Origin: Cladophialophora immunda
Taxonomy: Eukaryota; Ascomycota; Eurotiomycetes; Chaetothyriales; Herpotrichiellaceae
Length of the DNA: 64,000 nt
Direction of reading: 5' to 3'
Assembly: GCF_000835495.1 (NCBI RefSeq)
Contig: NW_015622542.1
Span: 3,370,485-3,434,484, forward strand
Translations under genes and position numbers: made by a program
Shown here: one piece after another, positions 45,623-56,420 of the stretch
How positions within the stretch are numbered: position 1 is the stretch's first letter
Layout: each line of letters starts with the position of its first letter
The notes under the pieces: generated by a model
Told to the model about the DNA's origin: nothing
Database searches by the model: none
The model's input: the letters and a program-made list of their open reading frames with translations, nothing else

Positions 45623-47185
45623 CTAATATGGTGGGTAAGGAGGAGAATTGACACCCACTACCTGCCTGTTCATTCTCTTGGCCGTCGTCCTCATGGTGAA
45701 GGCAAAGTGAATCGCTTTCAGGATCTCCCTGACATCCGGCAGGGTCGCCCACGCCTTGACACCCAGTGCGCCACCGTAGTATTGTCCGCCAGTCTCATGT
45801 CCGATATGTCGGTGTTGGTTGAAGGAGTCTGGACTGCCGCTTCTGCCGGTCAAGGCCTCCTGTGACGACCTGGCCTCGTCGATGTACTGGGGTGGAATCT
45901 CGGACAACGGGAGCATTCGTGGCTTCGTAATGTCGTAGGGGGAAACGTCATAGGCGTAGTGGAAGAAAACGGCAAACGGCACCATTAGGATACAGGTGGT
46001 CATGGTGTCGATGCCGAAATTGACATCTGCGTAAGTCATGGTAGAGCTCTGTTTCAGAGCGCCCGTGGAGCGGAGAATGGTGAAAATGATCTGGAAGATG
46101 AGACGGTGCGTTAGATAAAGGACAACCAAGTGGAAACACGAGCATATTTCCCGGGTCAGGCGGTAGGAAGAGTTTACATACGTCTTGGAGAAATGATAAG
46201 CCGATGATGAGTTTGAAAGCCAGGAACTTGGCAAGCGGCTTGTGGTGCTTCATGTCCTTTTTCAAGGCATTGTAGAAGGCGATGCATGATGTGACGGCAA
46301 CGCCAATGGAGATGCCGTTGATTATCGTAAGCTGCTCACAGCATAATTAGACCAGCTGGCATTGTAATGGGGCTCTCGCCGCGAGCCCTGGATCGAAGGG
46401 TCCTTACCCAGATGTGGGAGAAGTGGATGTTACTGCTCTCGAGGCAATACTTGTTGATTGCTTGGGTGATATCGGTGGCGATGGCGATCCCCAGAGATAT
46501 AACGACGTATTGAAACACAGAGACCCATCTTTTCTGCGCAATGGCCGTAAGCGACTTGCCCTGTTGACACGTCCGCTTGAACTTACTCTGTACCATTCCA
46601 GCCCATCCTGACGGGCATTACCTCCCTTCTGTTTAGCTCTGCGAGATTGCGGGACCTCGAACGCTGCAAAAAAGACATCGCGAAAATCCGGACTCGGCGA
46701 GACGAATTCGCAGAGCAAGAGGAAGAAGCTTCCTAGAGCGATGGCTTCCCAGAAGTCCCGCCATGGGTCGAGGTATGGGTACGCGTTTGGAAAGGCGATT
46801 CCAAGAAGCGAAAAGATGCTGTAGAACGGAAGGAGGAGACAGATTTTCAGGATCCTGCGATGAAAAGCGTCAACCCCTCTATTTCGGTCCGCAGCAAGAT
46901 GGGATTGAACTCACTTGCTCTGTTCATTGGGTTTGCTGAAGTGTGTCGCGTGTCTGGCCATGAGAATGAAGATGGACAAGCAGACGAATGCGGTACAACC
47001 GCCCGAGAGGCACAGGTTGAATTGTCTGAAGGAAAGGCTCCCAATGAATGGTTCCGGAGCATCTGGTTTGCACCGTTAATGGAGGGCGAATCCCTTGTTC
47101 TGCTCGTCTTCGACGTACCGGCTTGTAGAGGGTTGGGCATGCTGCACACGGGCGTGTCCCCGTCATCCTTATCGAATAGGCCCAT
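45623..47185 (-). CDS. Organic solute transporter alpha/TMEM184 family membrane protein, with an apparent one-base frame break
   Basis: Exons: 47185-47119, 47062-46915, 46854-46408, 46331-46182, 46090-45623. The frame is lost by one base in the third exon near 46590: EWY in one frame continues as QSKFKRTCQQGKS in the next, and exon lengths sum correctly only if a base is added or a 68-base intron (46655-46588) is removed there. The protein has the OST-alpha (Solute_trans_a) architecture of seven membrane segments: FVCLSIFILMARHATHFSKP, LPFYSIFSLLGIAFPNAYPY, SVFQYVVISLGIAIATDITQ, LTIINGISIGVAVTSCIAFY, KPLAKFLAFKLIIGLSFLQD and others, then a polar tail. Family members sit in vacuolar or plasma membranes and are linked to solute or lipid-related transport. 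Here it stands divergent from a Zn2Cys6 regulator. It could be functional, mis-sequenced or a young pseudogene. Confidence 0.8.
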
Positions 47186-48192
47186 CTTTGCGGAGGTCTT
47201 GTGCAGGTTGCGGTGTACTTCACAATTCTTTCTGATATTCAAAGAAACAGATGCTTCTGTGTCGTCTCGAGTAATGGTGGGGGAGGAAACAAGAGTTGGA
47301 GTGTCTGCCAGGCTTTATAGCATCCATTGAAGTTGATCGTCCTGCTGAAATGCATCATGGGCTGGGTGTTTGGGATTTCAGGCCCTCCATAACCTCTTTC
47401 AGGCAAGTGTACGAGATAGCCACAGCATTCTAAAGGCCTATCCCTCTGCAAGGGGGCAGTCCGTGTTGGCGATCTCATGTGTGAAGGTCGAATCGCACCG
47501 CCCTCGAGTTTGGAATATGTCATAGTTCGAGGCAATGCGTGTTTCGAGTCTTCACAGAGGATAGGCAGCGATTATCGAGGGGATTTTCACCCCATCAACA
47601 GTCTTCGGCCGCTCGGCCCCGTAACTTCAGCCTTGTGGCGCAGCTCGAATTGATTACCGCAAATGGCTAAGCGTGGATAAACGCATTCCACTGCTTCATC
47701 TCGCTCCATCGGTGTCTCCGCAGTGCGACCTTCGGGAAGCAAGCGGCGGTGATCAATTGGCTCACAATGCGGAATTGTCTGACCGGCCTCTTTTCCCCTG
47801 CGCAAGAGATGATGATTGGGATTGCTCCTCGTACCAAGCGGTGGAGCCCAGTCAGACAAACGTCCTATCATTTCTCACCTGTGCATTGGTTTCGCCTGAT
47901 GGATACCCAGCCTCGCCAGGTACAATCCAATTCAGGTTAAGAGCGCGAACCTCACTGCGTTCTTTTGCTGCTGCCGTCAAAACGCGACTTTCACAGCCAC
48001 GACTCATTGACTTTGAAGCCATAGCTGACTCCGCTGAGCTTGCGAGCCTGAAGTATACACTTCGAGTGCATTTTGCGAGGTGGAAATGGATAAAATGGCG
48101 TCCCCGGTCAGCTCAGATGAAGCTGGCCGTAGCCAGAAGTCTTTTCGAATTGTGAAGACCAAATCCATCGTTTTATAGGCCTCGTTTTAAGC
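47186..48192. other. Divergent promoter region
   Basis: About 1 kb shared by the OST-alpha-like gene and the second Zn2Cys6 regulator. No supported coding frame. Confidence 0.5.
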
Positions 48193-50112
48193 ATGCCGAA
48201 CGTGGGGAGACCAAGCAGGGATTGCCATCTGTGCCGACAGCGGCGGGTGAAAGTGAGTACTGGTTTGAACAAAGCCATGCCTAGATCTGCATTGACAAAC
48301 CACCGCCAGTGTGATTTGGGCCAACCGGAATGCAACAGGTGCATACGCTTGGGCAGGAGTTGTCCAGGATATCGGGACGAGTTTGACCTCATGTTCCGCG
48401 TCGAAAGCCCTACTTCATTCGCTCAGGGCGTGAACCGAGATCGCCGACGCAGAAGGCTCAGCCCGCCACAACCCTCAGGTCCTCGGCGAACATCCTCCCC
48501 GCTTGCAGAAAGCATGGGATCTGGGAAACGGACCGAAGAAGACAATCCGCCGCCCAGAAGACTGCTCGATCCAGGTGACGCCAGCAAACTGTGCAGTAGC
48601 AACTGGAAGCTAACGCGGGTAGATGTTGTGATTTTCTCCGGCTGGTATCTATTCCCCACGCGCCAGTTGGCCGAATGCTGGGACAGTCATGCCCTTGCGC
48701 TAGCATTCAGCAATATCTCTTGCCCTCAGAGGCATAAAGCCACGTTGGGATTGATCGACACCAATTTCTTGTCGTCTATGGTGTCAGAAGCAGGGCCAGA
48801 CTCTTCCATCGTGCTGGCCTGCCGAGCGATTGGACATGCTTTTCTCACCCGCAAGAACGATAGACCTGAAACGCGATCCATGCGAGTGGAGACGTACGGG
48901 CAAGCATTGAAAGCAACAAATGAGGCTCTTGAGGATCCAGTCACGCAAATGCAAGACGAAACTCTCGCATCCGTGTGGTTGTTGAGTCTCTATGAGGTAA
49001 GAAACGCTTCTTGTTATACTTTTTCCCGTTCCATGTCCGCAGGATCCAAGATTGTGTGCTCTTCTTGAATGCAATTGAAAGATCCTAGTACGTCTTTAAG
49101 CAAACAAACAGACCAGCGCTAACCAAAACGCACCAGCTCATTGTATCCCCAGGCAAAGGGCATCAGCCTCTCAACTTTTCAGCGCACACCCATGGAATCG
49201 GTTCTTGGATTGTCCATACCGAGGGACTGGTAGGTTTACTGAGGCTTCGGGGCATTTCGCATTTCAGTACACCCCTTGGGCGGGATTTGTTCTGGCTGAT
49301 CTATAATTCAATAGTGAGTGATTGTTCCAGTCGGTCACCTTGTGATCGTGTCTTGCTAATTGGATTTTTAGCAAGTGAGATGCTTCATCACCAACATGGG
49401 CAGCCCCTCAGAGTCTCCGAGCTGGTTTCGAGAACTGGAAAAGGCCCTGACTGAAGACGAACTGCCCACTTATCGGCTCTGCGTATATGGTCACCATGCG
49501 TCCACTCTTTGCGCCAGTATTCGACAAATCATCAATCAATGGACAACCGGTGCGCTCGGCGCAGCAACAGAAATAGTCGCCGAAGTCGAGAGCTTTGAGA
49601 GGAGAATGCAGCAGTTGTGGGATGTCAGCCCTGCCAGTCCTGGGGCTGGGACTGAGCTTGTCGCCGACTCTGACTTGAACATTCGGCATCTATGCTGCCG
49701 CACATACCTTCATGCGTTTCGCTTGAAGCTGCAGCTGACTCTGTTGGAGCTTTTGGACAAAATGCGAGGAGAGGCGCTTGACGTAGATTCACGGACACTG
49801 CAGGATCAATTTCAGGTTAGGATCGGGACTGTCCAAAGTGCGGCTGATGAAATCCTGGCGTGTGTTCCTCTTCTCCTCTCGACGGACTCTCCCTCGGGAG
49901 GCTCCCAAAGGCTGACTCCCAGACTTTGGAGAGATGGAGTCCGCCTGCTCTGGCCGCTGAGGCTTGTGGCTCTTTGGGATGCAACCAGAGATGACCAGAA
50001 GAAGGCTGCAAAGATCACGCTTCAACAAATAAGGGACGAGGTGGGAATCAACCCAGCAGGAGCATTCCCCCAGCCCTTCTTAGCAGAGTTAGCAACAATG
50101 AAACGAGACTGA
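48193..50112 (+). CDS. Zn(2)Cys(6) fungal transcription factor
   Basis: Four exons: 48193-48252, 48310-48996, 49137-49313, 49372-50112; 554 aa. The first intron splits the zinc cluster: CHLCRQRRVK then CDLGQPECNRCIRLGRSC, giving C-x2-C-x6-C-x6-C-x2-C-x6-C near the N-terminus. This intron position is common in this class. The remainder is the fungal-specific TF domain type with segments VWLLSLYE, SWIVHTEGLVGLLRLRG and CRTYLHAFRLKLQLTLLELL. The 140-base second intron was drawn to the CAG at 49134-49136, with branch GCTAAC, because the nearer acceptors all lead quickly to stops. No linker coiled coil is clear. It stands divergent from the OST-alpha-like gene, so it may control it or its own locus (inference). 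Confidence 0.88.
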
Positions 50113-50616
50113 AGTCTGATGGCTTAGACTAAAGATTCAAGCATGACCCTTTCCCACATTGCTGATGAGATCTGCGAGCTCTTCACCAACGTCCGGCTTC
50201 TACTGACGTAGGATTCTGCATGCCATGCAGCTGTGCGGAGCACCTGTTAAGGCGTGACAAGCGTCAGCCACAGCTGGAGCTTGACTAGCGGATCTCGAGA
50301 AGAGACCCCAAAGAGGAAATCTGCACGAACCAATCGTGGTGAAGATTGCTGAGGGGGCGAAAGGGGAATTGAGCACAGCCATCACGACGGATATCAGTGG
50401 ACGAACTCGGGTCCGAGTCCCATGCATACATCAATGCTAAAGCATCGGTTGCTGGAGTCCTCCTAGTCGAGCGGAGAGGCCGTCGTTCACGATGTTCACC
50501 TCCTGATTTGGTCGTGAGCTAGAACTCGTCCCTCGATGTCGAGGCTTTTGCTTCAGAGGCCCCGAGCCAGGAATTGCTCTCCAACTTCGTTGTCCATTAT
50601 CAGTATATCTTACATA
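50113..50616. other. Short intergenic region between convergent genes
   Basis: About 500 bases with no supported feature. Confidence 0.5.
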
Positions 50617-53600
50617 TCAGGCAGCACGCATCTTCATATATTCATTACTGCAGCTGGTGCAGTATTCGTCGTACCAGCCCTTGAGATCATCACCAATGTC
50701 CGTGTAGTTCTGCTCCAGGTCATTCAATACCAGTCCCTCCACAACCTGGCAGCGTCGATGCTCATCCACAACCCATTGTTCCCAAGCGGCCTGCATCATC
50801 TGCTTCTCAATGCTGTTCACGACACGCACCGCAACAAGGAGATCGTGCCGCTGAGTCCCCAGTCGTTGACGCGTCTGCTGGACTTTTGCCGCCGGCGTCT
50901 GTCTCAGTCCAGCTTGAAAGTACTCCGGATCATTTTCATCATAGAAAACGCTATAGCAGGCACTGGAATCGCGCGCTGGCAGGTTTGCTTTCCGACTCAG
51001 AATGTCGTCCAAGTCACTGATATACACTGCTCGGCTCATGACAGTATTGGGCGAGATACCTAGCCGAGCCATGAAGTTCCCGGCTCGGCGTTCGTGCCAC
51101 CAGTCAAGTGAGTCTCGATATGTGTGCCAACTATTGTACAGTGCCGAAACGGCAAGTGCCACCAATATGAGTTTGTTAGCAGACAGCGTTTTGGCAAACC
51201 ATCTCAGGATGCTCAACAACGACTGAAGGAGAGTACCCAAGGCACTCTCCGCCGTGGAGGCAGCGCTCTGCGCCAATAGTCCGGTGATTGTTCGGGAAAC
51301 TGGCTGCCTTCTCAATTCGATGTTGAGCGCCGATGATTCTAACAGAAGCTGTGTTGTTTCTGTCGAATGGCCAACTTGACCAAAAATCTGAATCGCCTTC
51401 TTGGTGCGACTGTGGAGACCAAGCTTGCGGACTTGGTCTGCCACCAGATCCGCGAGATCTTGAGAATCGAGTTCGAGGTCATATAACGCTTGTCGCTCAA
51501 CCACTCCTCCCAGCATCCAGGCTGCGCGCAACCACTCTATCTTGATGAAAACCGCTAGCTTGCATCGGGCCTTTGCCACGTGAGTGATGACGATCCTGCT
51601 GACGAGGCGATGATTGTTTTGGTAAGGGAGATGCCATGGGGTTCGCTTGTCGGTAATGACGTAGCATAAGTGATCACTATTAACATCGATCGTTTGATAG
51701 TCATGAACTTGTGCATAGGTTTCTCGGCCGAACAAATTTTTGGCAGGCGTGTCAAAAGTGAACTCTCTTCGAAGGCGTCCTTCCCCGACGCTCAACCATG
51801 GCCCTTGGGACACATTCTTCGCCCGTCTTTCATGTTGAAGCAGTTGCCACAATGCGCTTTTATCCCCAAACATAACATGGAATAAGGCCTTGGCGCTGAT
51901 GTCGAATTCTTTCTCGACCGCCAGGCGTAGATTCCCAGGGGGTGTGTAATTCACGGGTTGAGCGGGCAGCTTAAATTTCGACTCCCTCCGGCCCAACTGG
52001 TTCTGATGAAGGGTACGATCAACCCGCAGTGGGCCTCGTAGTTCAGTCCCAATGGTTGATGCTCTGCCTCGATATCGAGGCCCGCCAGTGTCAACGGGCG
52101 TATTTGGAGATACATCCTCCCAACTCTCCAGGCTGGGGCTCCTATCGGGAGCCTCGGTCTCCATTTTGATCAGAGCCTTCATCAGCCGTTCCAGATTGAG
52201 AGGCTCATCGGAAGCACTGTTTCTGATCAGAAAGTTCAAGCGCCTTTGCAGAAGTCTCAAAGGTTCTAGAAATGTCTTGATTGTGATTCGTCGGTTACTG
52301 GCATCGCTTGCAGCGTCCTTCAGGTGCAGGAAGATAAAGTCACAGTCTCTTCCAGGAGCGGCAGTGGCCTCGTCAATGGATGCAAGAGGCACATTCGATG
52401 TGAGGACCAAGCCTAGATGGTTGCTGTAAAAGTAGATGTCCCTGGGAGTGACGTAGACTCGGCCAGGGAATTCTTGTTGCTCGCTTGGGTTCCAGGTTGC
52501 CCTGAAAACCATGACCAGTCTGTCGTCACGTCTTACGTTCGGAAACAGAAGGCGGAACTGTGCATCCTGAGACTTGAGCTGCAGAGGATAATAGTTAGGG
52601 AAGTCAGGCACAAGTAGATCATTACTGATTTGCTTCGCGGTGTCGCGATCCACACTTATAGTGCTCCTGTGCTGTTTCTTACTTGGCGACGGAGTCCGGC
52701 TTCGTGAGCCCATTTGAGGCACACTCAGGTCAAGCTGCGGAATATTGTGTTGCAAGGGAACAGCTGACCGGGTAGGTGTAGATGATGTTTTCGGAGGAGA
52801 AAACGATGGCTGAAGCGTTGGGCTTCGCTGTGCCAGGAGTTTGATTTCGGTCTTCTCGTTTGGGTCAGTGCGTTCAAGTCTGTTCAAGACAGCTATGCAG
52901 GAGGTGCCCCAGGTGTTGGCCAACAGCCCATTAGGAAGTCCAGTCCTGTCCGGAGCAGGGCTTAAGCCCCGTTCCCCTGTAATGATCACTGCCGACTTGC
53001 TCAGATTGGTTGGAGACGGTACCGAAGCCAAAGTCGAAGGCGCGAGACTGCTGGCTGGCATATCCCGAAGAGCCAACGTAAATGCACTCCGTGGCTTGGA
53101 AAACTCGCCATCAGCATTTTGAAGCATGGGGACACTCGGACCGACAGGCATAGAACCATGAGTAGCAGCAATCAAGCCAGCAATACCACCAGGAAGATTC
53201 GGTGTCGATGGGCTGGCAGACACCTGAGTCGGAGCTGGACTCTTTCTGTGCAAATCGAGCTTTGAAATGATGCGAGAGGCAGTGTCACGATGACCGCTCT
53301 CCTCCAAAGCTGTTGACCTTCTAGGCAGGTCCACACTACTGTCGCGCCCATGATCGGTCCCCGGAATTGGCAGGGTGTTGGTCTTTTCCAGAGCGGCGAT
53401 ATCCTCTCCCACAGCACCCGGTTCTGTCGACCCAAGGATGAAAGTCCCAAACTCAGGGATTGGTGGTGCGCTTATTGCAAAAGCCGCACCGGCTTGAATG
53501 TTCCCACTGCCAGAAGCGAAGCTGCGGAGACCATCTCCGTCGTTGACGGCCTTGGACTTGGCAATATGAAAAGCGTCAATCCACTCCACAAGCTCTGACT

Positions 53601-54792
53601 GTGTTTCTGCTTGGAGGAGGATCGTGTTTTTGTTCGTCTTGAGCTCAAAACAGAAGCGACGTTCTTCTGCTGGCGCGGGCCGGACATTACAGAGTAAAAC
53701 ACCAATCCGCTCGCTCTCTTCAACGCCGCCTGCTCTCGTGCCTTGCAGCAGCCAGCCGAAAACTCCGTTGCGAACGAATGCCCACCTCTTCACCCAGACA
53801 GTGCGAGTCGGTTTCCCACTGTAGGTCCGGAGGAACAGCCAGCCTTGCTTCTCTCCGGTTTTGGAGGTCGGCTTTTTTGGTGAACGTTGCAGGGTTGAAG
53901 TGCTGGCACTATGGCCATGACCAGCAAACTGAGGGACTGTTGATAAGGTGTAATCCTCCAACTCTCGTGAGGGCCGGGTTTCGAGTTCGGCGGCCTCTTC
54001 CAGCTGTTTCTTCGCGGCCATGAGCTCCTTGCGAAACGACTTTTCGTTGGCCTCCAGCTCGGACAGCCAACCCTTGATTCTCAGCATTTCATCAGCGCTC
54101 CGTTGGAAGGTCGCGGCTGTGTTGTCACGCGAGACCCGCATCTCACACCACTGGTCAAAGAAGATCTTGACCAGGAGCTTATCTGTGGCAAAGCGAAACT
54201 GCGGGGCCATACTGGAGAAGTCCATGATGGCCTTGATGTAGAGTTTGCGGGCCTCGTGCAGCTGAAACGCCTCCTCCCTCAACGACGAAGGTTCTTTGGA
54301 TTTACCCAGCCCAGCATATTTCCCCTGGAGATGTTCAAAGGTTTTCTGGGTAGCCTCCACCGCTCGGCGAGCCTCTTTGAAAGGCCGCAGGTCGTTCTGA
54401 AGGAAATGTCTGATGGGATCAATGACCATGGTAGACAATCTCTTGACCACTGCTATCATGCTCATCCAATAGTCTTTGGCACCATCGGCGAACTTCTTCA
54501 TCGCCAGGACGCTGTAGTCATGATCCAACATGGACTCGGAGATGTTCGTAGGCAGGACGGCGTGGGCAATGAAGTTGTTGAGGACATTCTCTAGGGTCAG
54601 GGATTCGGAAACGAGTCTTGTGGATGCTTTGGCATAGTCGTCGAGCCATTTCTCCAGAAGATCGACTTGCTCTCCGTAGTGAAGAATAGTGGCGCGGGCA
54701 GTGGGCGAATCGATCGCAGCTTCCTTCAGGCCAACCGGAATCAGATTGATCAGTCTTCCCACATCATCGATAGGCTGCGATGCTTGCGCCAT
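50617..54792 (-). CDS. SIP3/LAM-family lipid-transfer protein: BAR, PH, GRAM-like, VASt, TM
   Basis: Single exon, 1391 aa, without introns. Residues about 10-270 are a helical BAR-type domain. A PH domain follows at about 312-420 (KQGWLFLRTYSGKPTRTVWVKR is its start region). A disordered linker leads to a GRAM-like segment at about 735-830 (DFPNYYPLQ to FIFLHLKD). The VASt/StART-like domain spans about 955-1125 (KEFDISAKALFHVMFGD, with RLVSRIVITHVAKARCKLAV near its end). A hydrophobic anchor is at about 1200-1220 (LILVALAVSALY), then a helical tail. This order matches the yeast Sip3/Ysp1 (Lam) proteins that move sterol between the endoplasmic reticulum and plasma membrane at contact sites. 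Function in sterol transport is therefore well supported by family, though which Lam paralogue it is cannot be settled here. The ATG at 54792 begins the BAR domain directly. Confidence 0.92.
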   Translation of the reverse strand: MAQASQPIDDVGRLINLIPVGLKEAAIDSPTARATILHYGEQVDLLEKWLDDYAKASTRLVSESLTLENVLNNFIAHAVLPTNISESMLDHDYSVLAMKKFADGAKDYWMSMIAVVKRLSTMVIDPIRHFLQNDLRPFKEARRAVEATQKTFEHLQGKYAGLGKSKEPSSLREEAFQLHEARKLYIKAIMDFSSMAPQFRFATDKLLVKIFFDQWCEMRVSRDNTAATFQRSADEMLRIKGWLSELEANEKSFRKELMAAKKQLEEAAELETRPSRELEDYTLSTVPQFAGHGHSASTSTLQRSPKKPTSKTGEKQGWLFLRTYSGKPTRTVWVKRWAFVRNGVFGWLLQGTRAGGVEESERIGVLLCNVRPAPAEERRFCFELKTNKNTILLQAETQSELVEWIDAFHIAKSKAVNDGDGLRSFASGSGNIQAGAAFAISAPPIPEFGTFILGSTEPGAVGEDIAALEKTNTLPIPGTDHGRDSSVDLPRRSTALEESGHRDTASRIISKLDLHRKSPAPTQVSASPSTPNLPGGIAGLIAATHGSMPVGPSVPMLQNADGEFSKPRSAFTLALRDMPASSLAPSTLASVPSPTNLSKSAVIITGERGLSPAPDRTGLPNGLLANTWGTSCIAVLNRLERTDPNEKTEIKLLAQRSPTLQPSFSPPKTSSTPTRSAVPLQHNIPQLDLSVPQMGSRSRTPSPSKKQHRSTISVDRDTAKQISNDLLVPDFPNYYPLQLKSQDAQFRLLFPNVRRDDRLVMVFRATWNPSEQQEFPGRVYVTPRDIYFYSNHLGLVLTSNVPLASIDEATAAPGRDCDFIFLHLKDAASDASNRRITIKTFLEPLRLLQRRLNFLIRNSASDEPLNLERLMKALIKMETEAPDRSPSLESWEDVSPNTPVDTGGPRYRGRASTIGTELRGPLRVDRTLHQNQLGRRESKFKLPAQPVNYTPPGNLRLAVEKEFDISAKALFHVMFGDKSALWQLLQHERRAKNVSQGPWLSVGEGRLRREFTFDTPAKNLFGRETYAQVHDYQTIDVNSDHLCYVITDKRTPWHLPYQNNHRLVSRIVITHVAKARCKLAVFIKIEWLRAAWMLGGVVERQALYDLELDSQDLADLVADQVRKLGLHSRTKKAIQIFGQVGHSTETTQLLLESSALNIELRRQPVSRTITGLLAQSAASTAESALGTLLQSLLSILRWFAKTLSANKLILVALAVSALYNSWHTYRDSLDWWHERRAGNFMARLGISPNTVMSRAVYISDLDDILSRKANLPARDSSACYSVFYDENDPEYFQAGLRQTPAAKVQQTRQRLGTQRHDLLVAVRVVNSIEKQMMQAAWEQWVVDEHRRCQVVEGLVLNDLEQNYTDIGDDLKGWYDEYCTSCSNEYMKMRAA

Positions 54793-56420
54793 GGTGGGAA
54801 GAGCGAACAGAGGTTGGTAGATGCTAGCGCAGGTGGAGGGACTGAGAGTTTGAGTTGTATTATGCGTCGGGCTTCATGTCTGCAGGTTCGCAGGGCTCCT
54901 GGCAGAGAGCGGACAGGAGGACAACCAGCCCAAGATCAGGGAGAGGCAATGAGATAGAATCGGTGGCTCCAGGGTGATAGTGCAGCGAATATTGATTGTA
55001 TCGAGAAAGTAGCAGTGCGGTAGGTAATCGATATATTATTCGCGTCTCCACGAAATCAAAGTCGCGAAAGCCAACTATGTAACCACGCATGATACGGAGT
55101 TCCGACCACCCATCTCACTCTGCCGCAGGTGGCTGCGGAGCGAGCGTTTACCCCCCTAAACCTATTCTTTACTAGCCACAGCCCTTCGGTGTACCTGCCT
55201 AAACATCAGTTAGTAGTTCTTGGGACCACCAGGGCCAAACTTTTGAATTGGGGGGCCCGCTGTTATCTAGAAGCCCCCTGGCCATTGGGTTCACCTTAGC
55301 GGACCGATACGGAGGACAACGCGAGCCGATTACTGCCGTGGAGCCGCACAGTGCCACGCCAACTTCCCTCCTGCAGGTGTTGCATCTCAACCCCGCCTGT
55401 GCTTTTAAGCATCCCTACGGGCTTGCTGACCAGTCCCATCACTCATGTCTAGAAGTTCCTAAATCCCCATTCTGCCCCAGGCTGCCTCTCTTCAACTAGG
55501 ATGTCCCGCTGCACCCTCCTGCGTTGTCCCCTAGCCCTTTGGCTCTGTTTTCACATTTTATAATCGCCATCTTGTACGAAAAGTCGTGGGGAGTGATAAC
55601 TCACAGTCACTACACACTTCAGGCAGATTTTTCGAAGCCATTTGTGGCTTCTCAGTGCTGACTCCTCGTACACTCTGTGTATTTTTGTGACATTACATTG
55701 TCCGGGCCATTGTATTTAACCTTGCAGGAAGATCGCTGCCTGCGAAATACGAAGCACTGCATGCACATGGCAGCAGATGAGCTATTGCGTCTCTGAAAAT
55801 GCGGCCTACGGTTTGTCTTTGAGTCTTTGCAGGGTTTGCAGGGATTCTTTGCTGGTGTGGGTGGTGTTGGTCACGGACGAAGCCGACCCTTCCACCACTT
55901 TAGCCGCTACCCACTCCGTCCACCCTCCCGAGTTTACATACTAAGCTCTTCCGTCAACGACGTCCTTCTCAATACTTCACCTACCTTACCGTCGCTGCTT
56001 CTCGTTGACCCTAATTTTATCACATTCATTGCTCGTCACGCCGCTACACCCCTTTCCGCAGCTATTTCCACCACCTTCCAAGCGATCACTGTGCAGCACA
56101 GGTTCATGCTAGGTTGATCAGAACTCAAGATGACCCCAAGATTCCTCCAAAGCCATGGGTTACTCTACCTTGGGTTATCCAAGGTCGTCGCTGCTGATAA
56201 TATGCCATACTCATCGTATCAACCTCGTAACGACGCGGGCGACGCTAACGACCCCGCCTCACCGACACTGCATGATTGAGCTCCTCGAGCGTGTCCTCAT
56301 CCTCAACCTCGATCTCACTCGTCTATACACTCTCATTTGGCCGCTGAGAATCCATTCTAGTCAATTGAGCGGACCCTGGACTCGCCTTGCCATAAAGCAC
56401 CGCCCGTCATATCCTTCAAA
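54793..56420. other. Divergent intergenic region
   Basis: About 1.6 kb with no supported coding frame. The part just before 56421 is pyrimidine-rich and may be leader of the zinc-finger locus. Confidence 0.5.
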
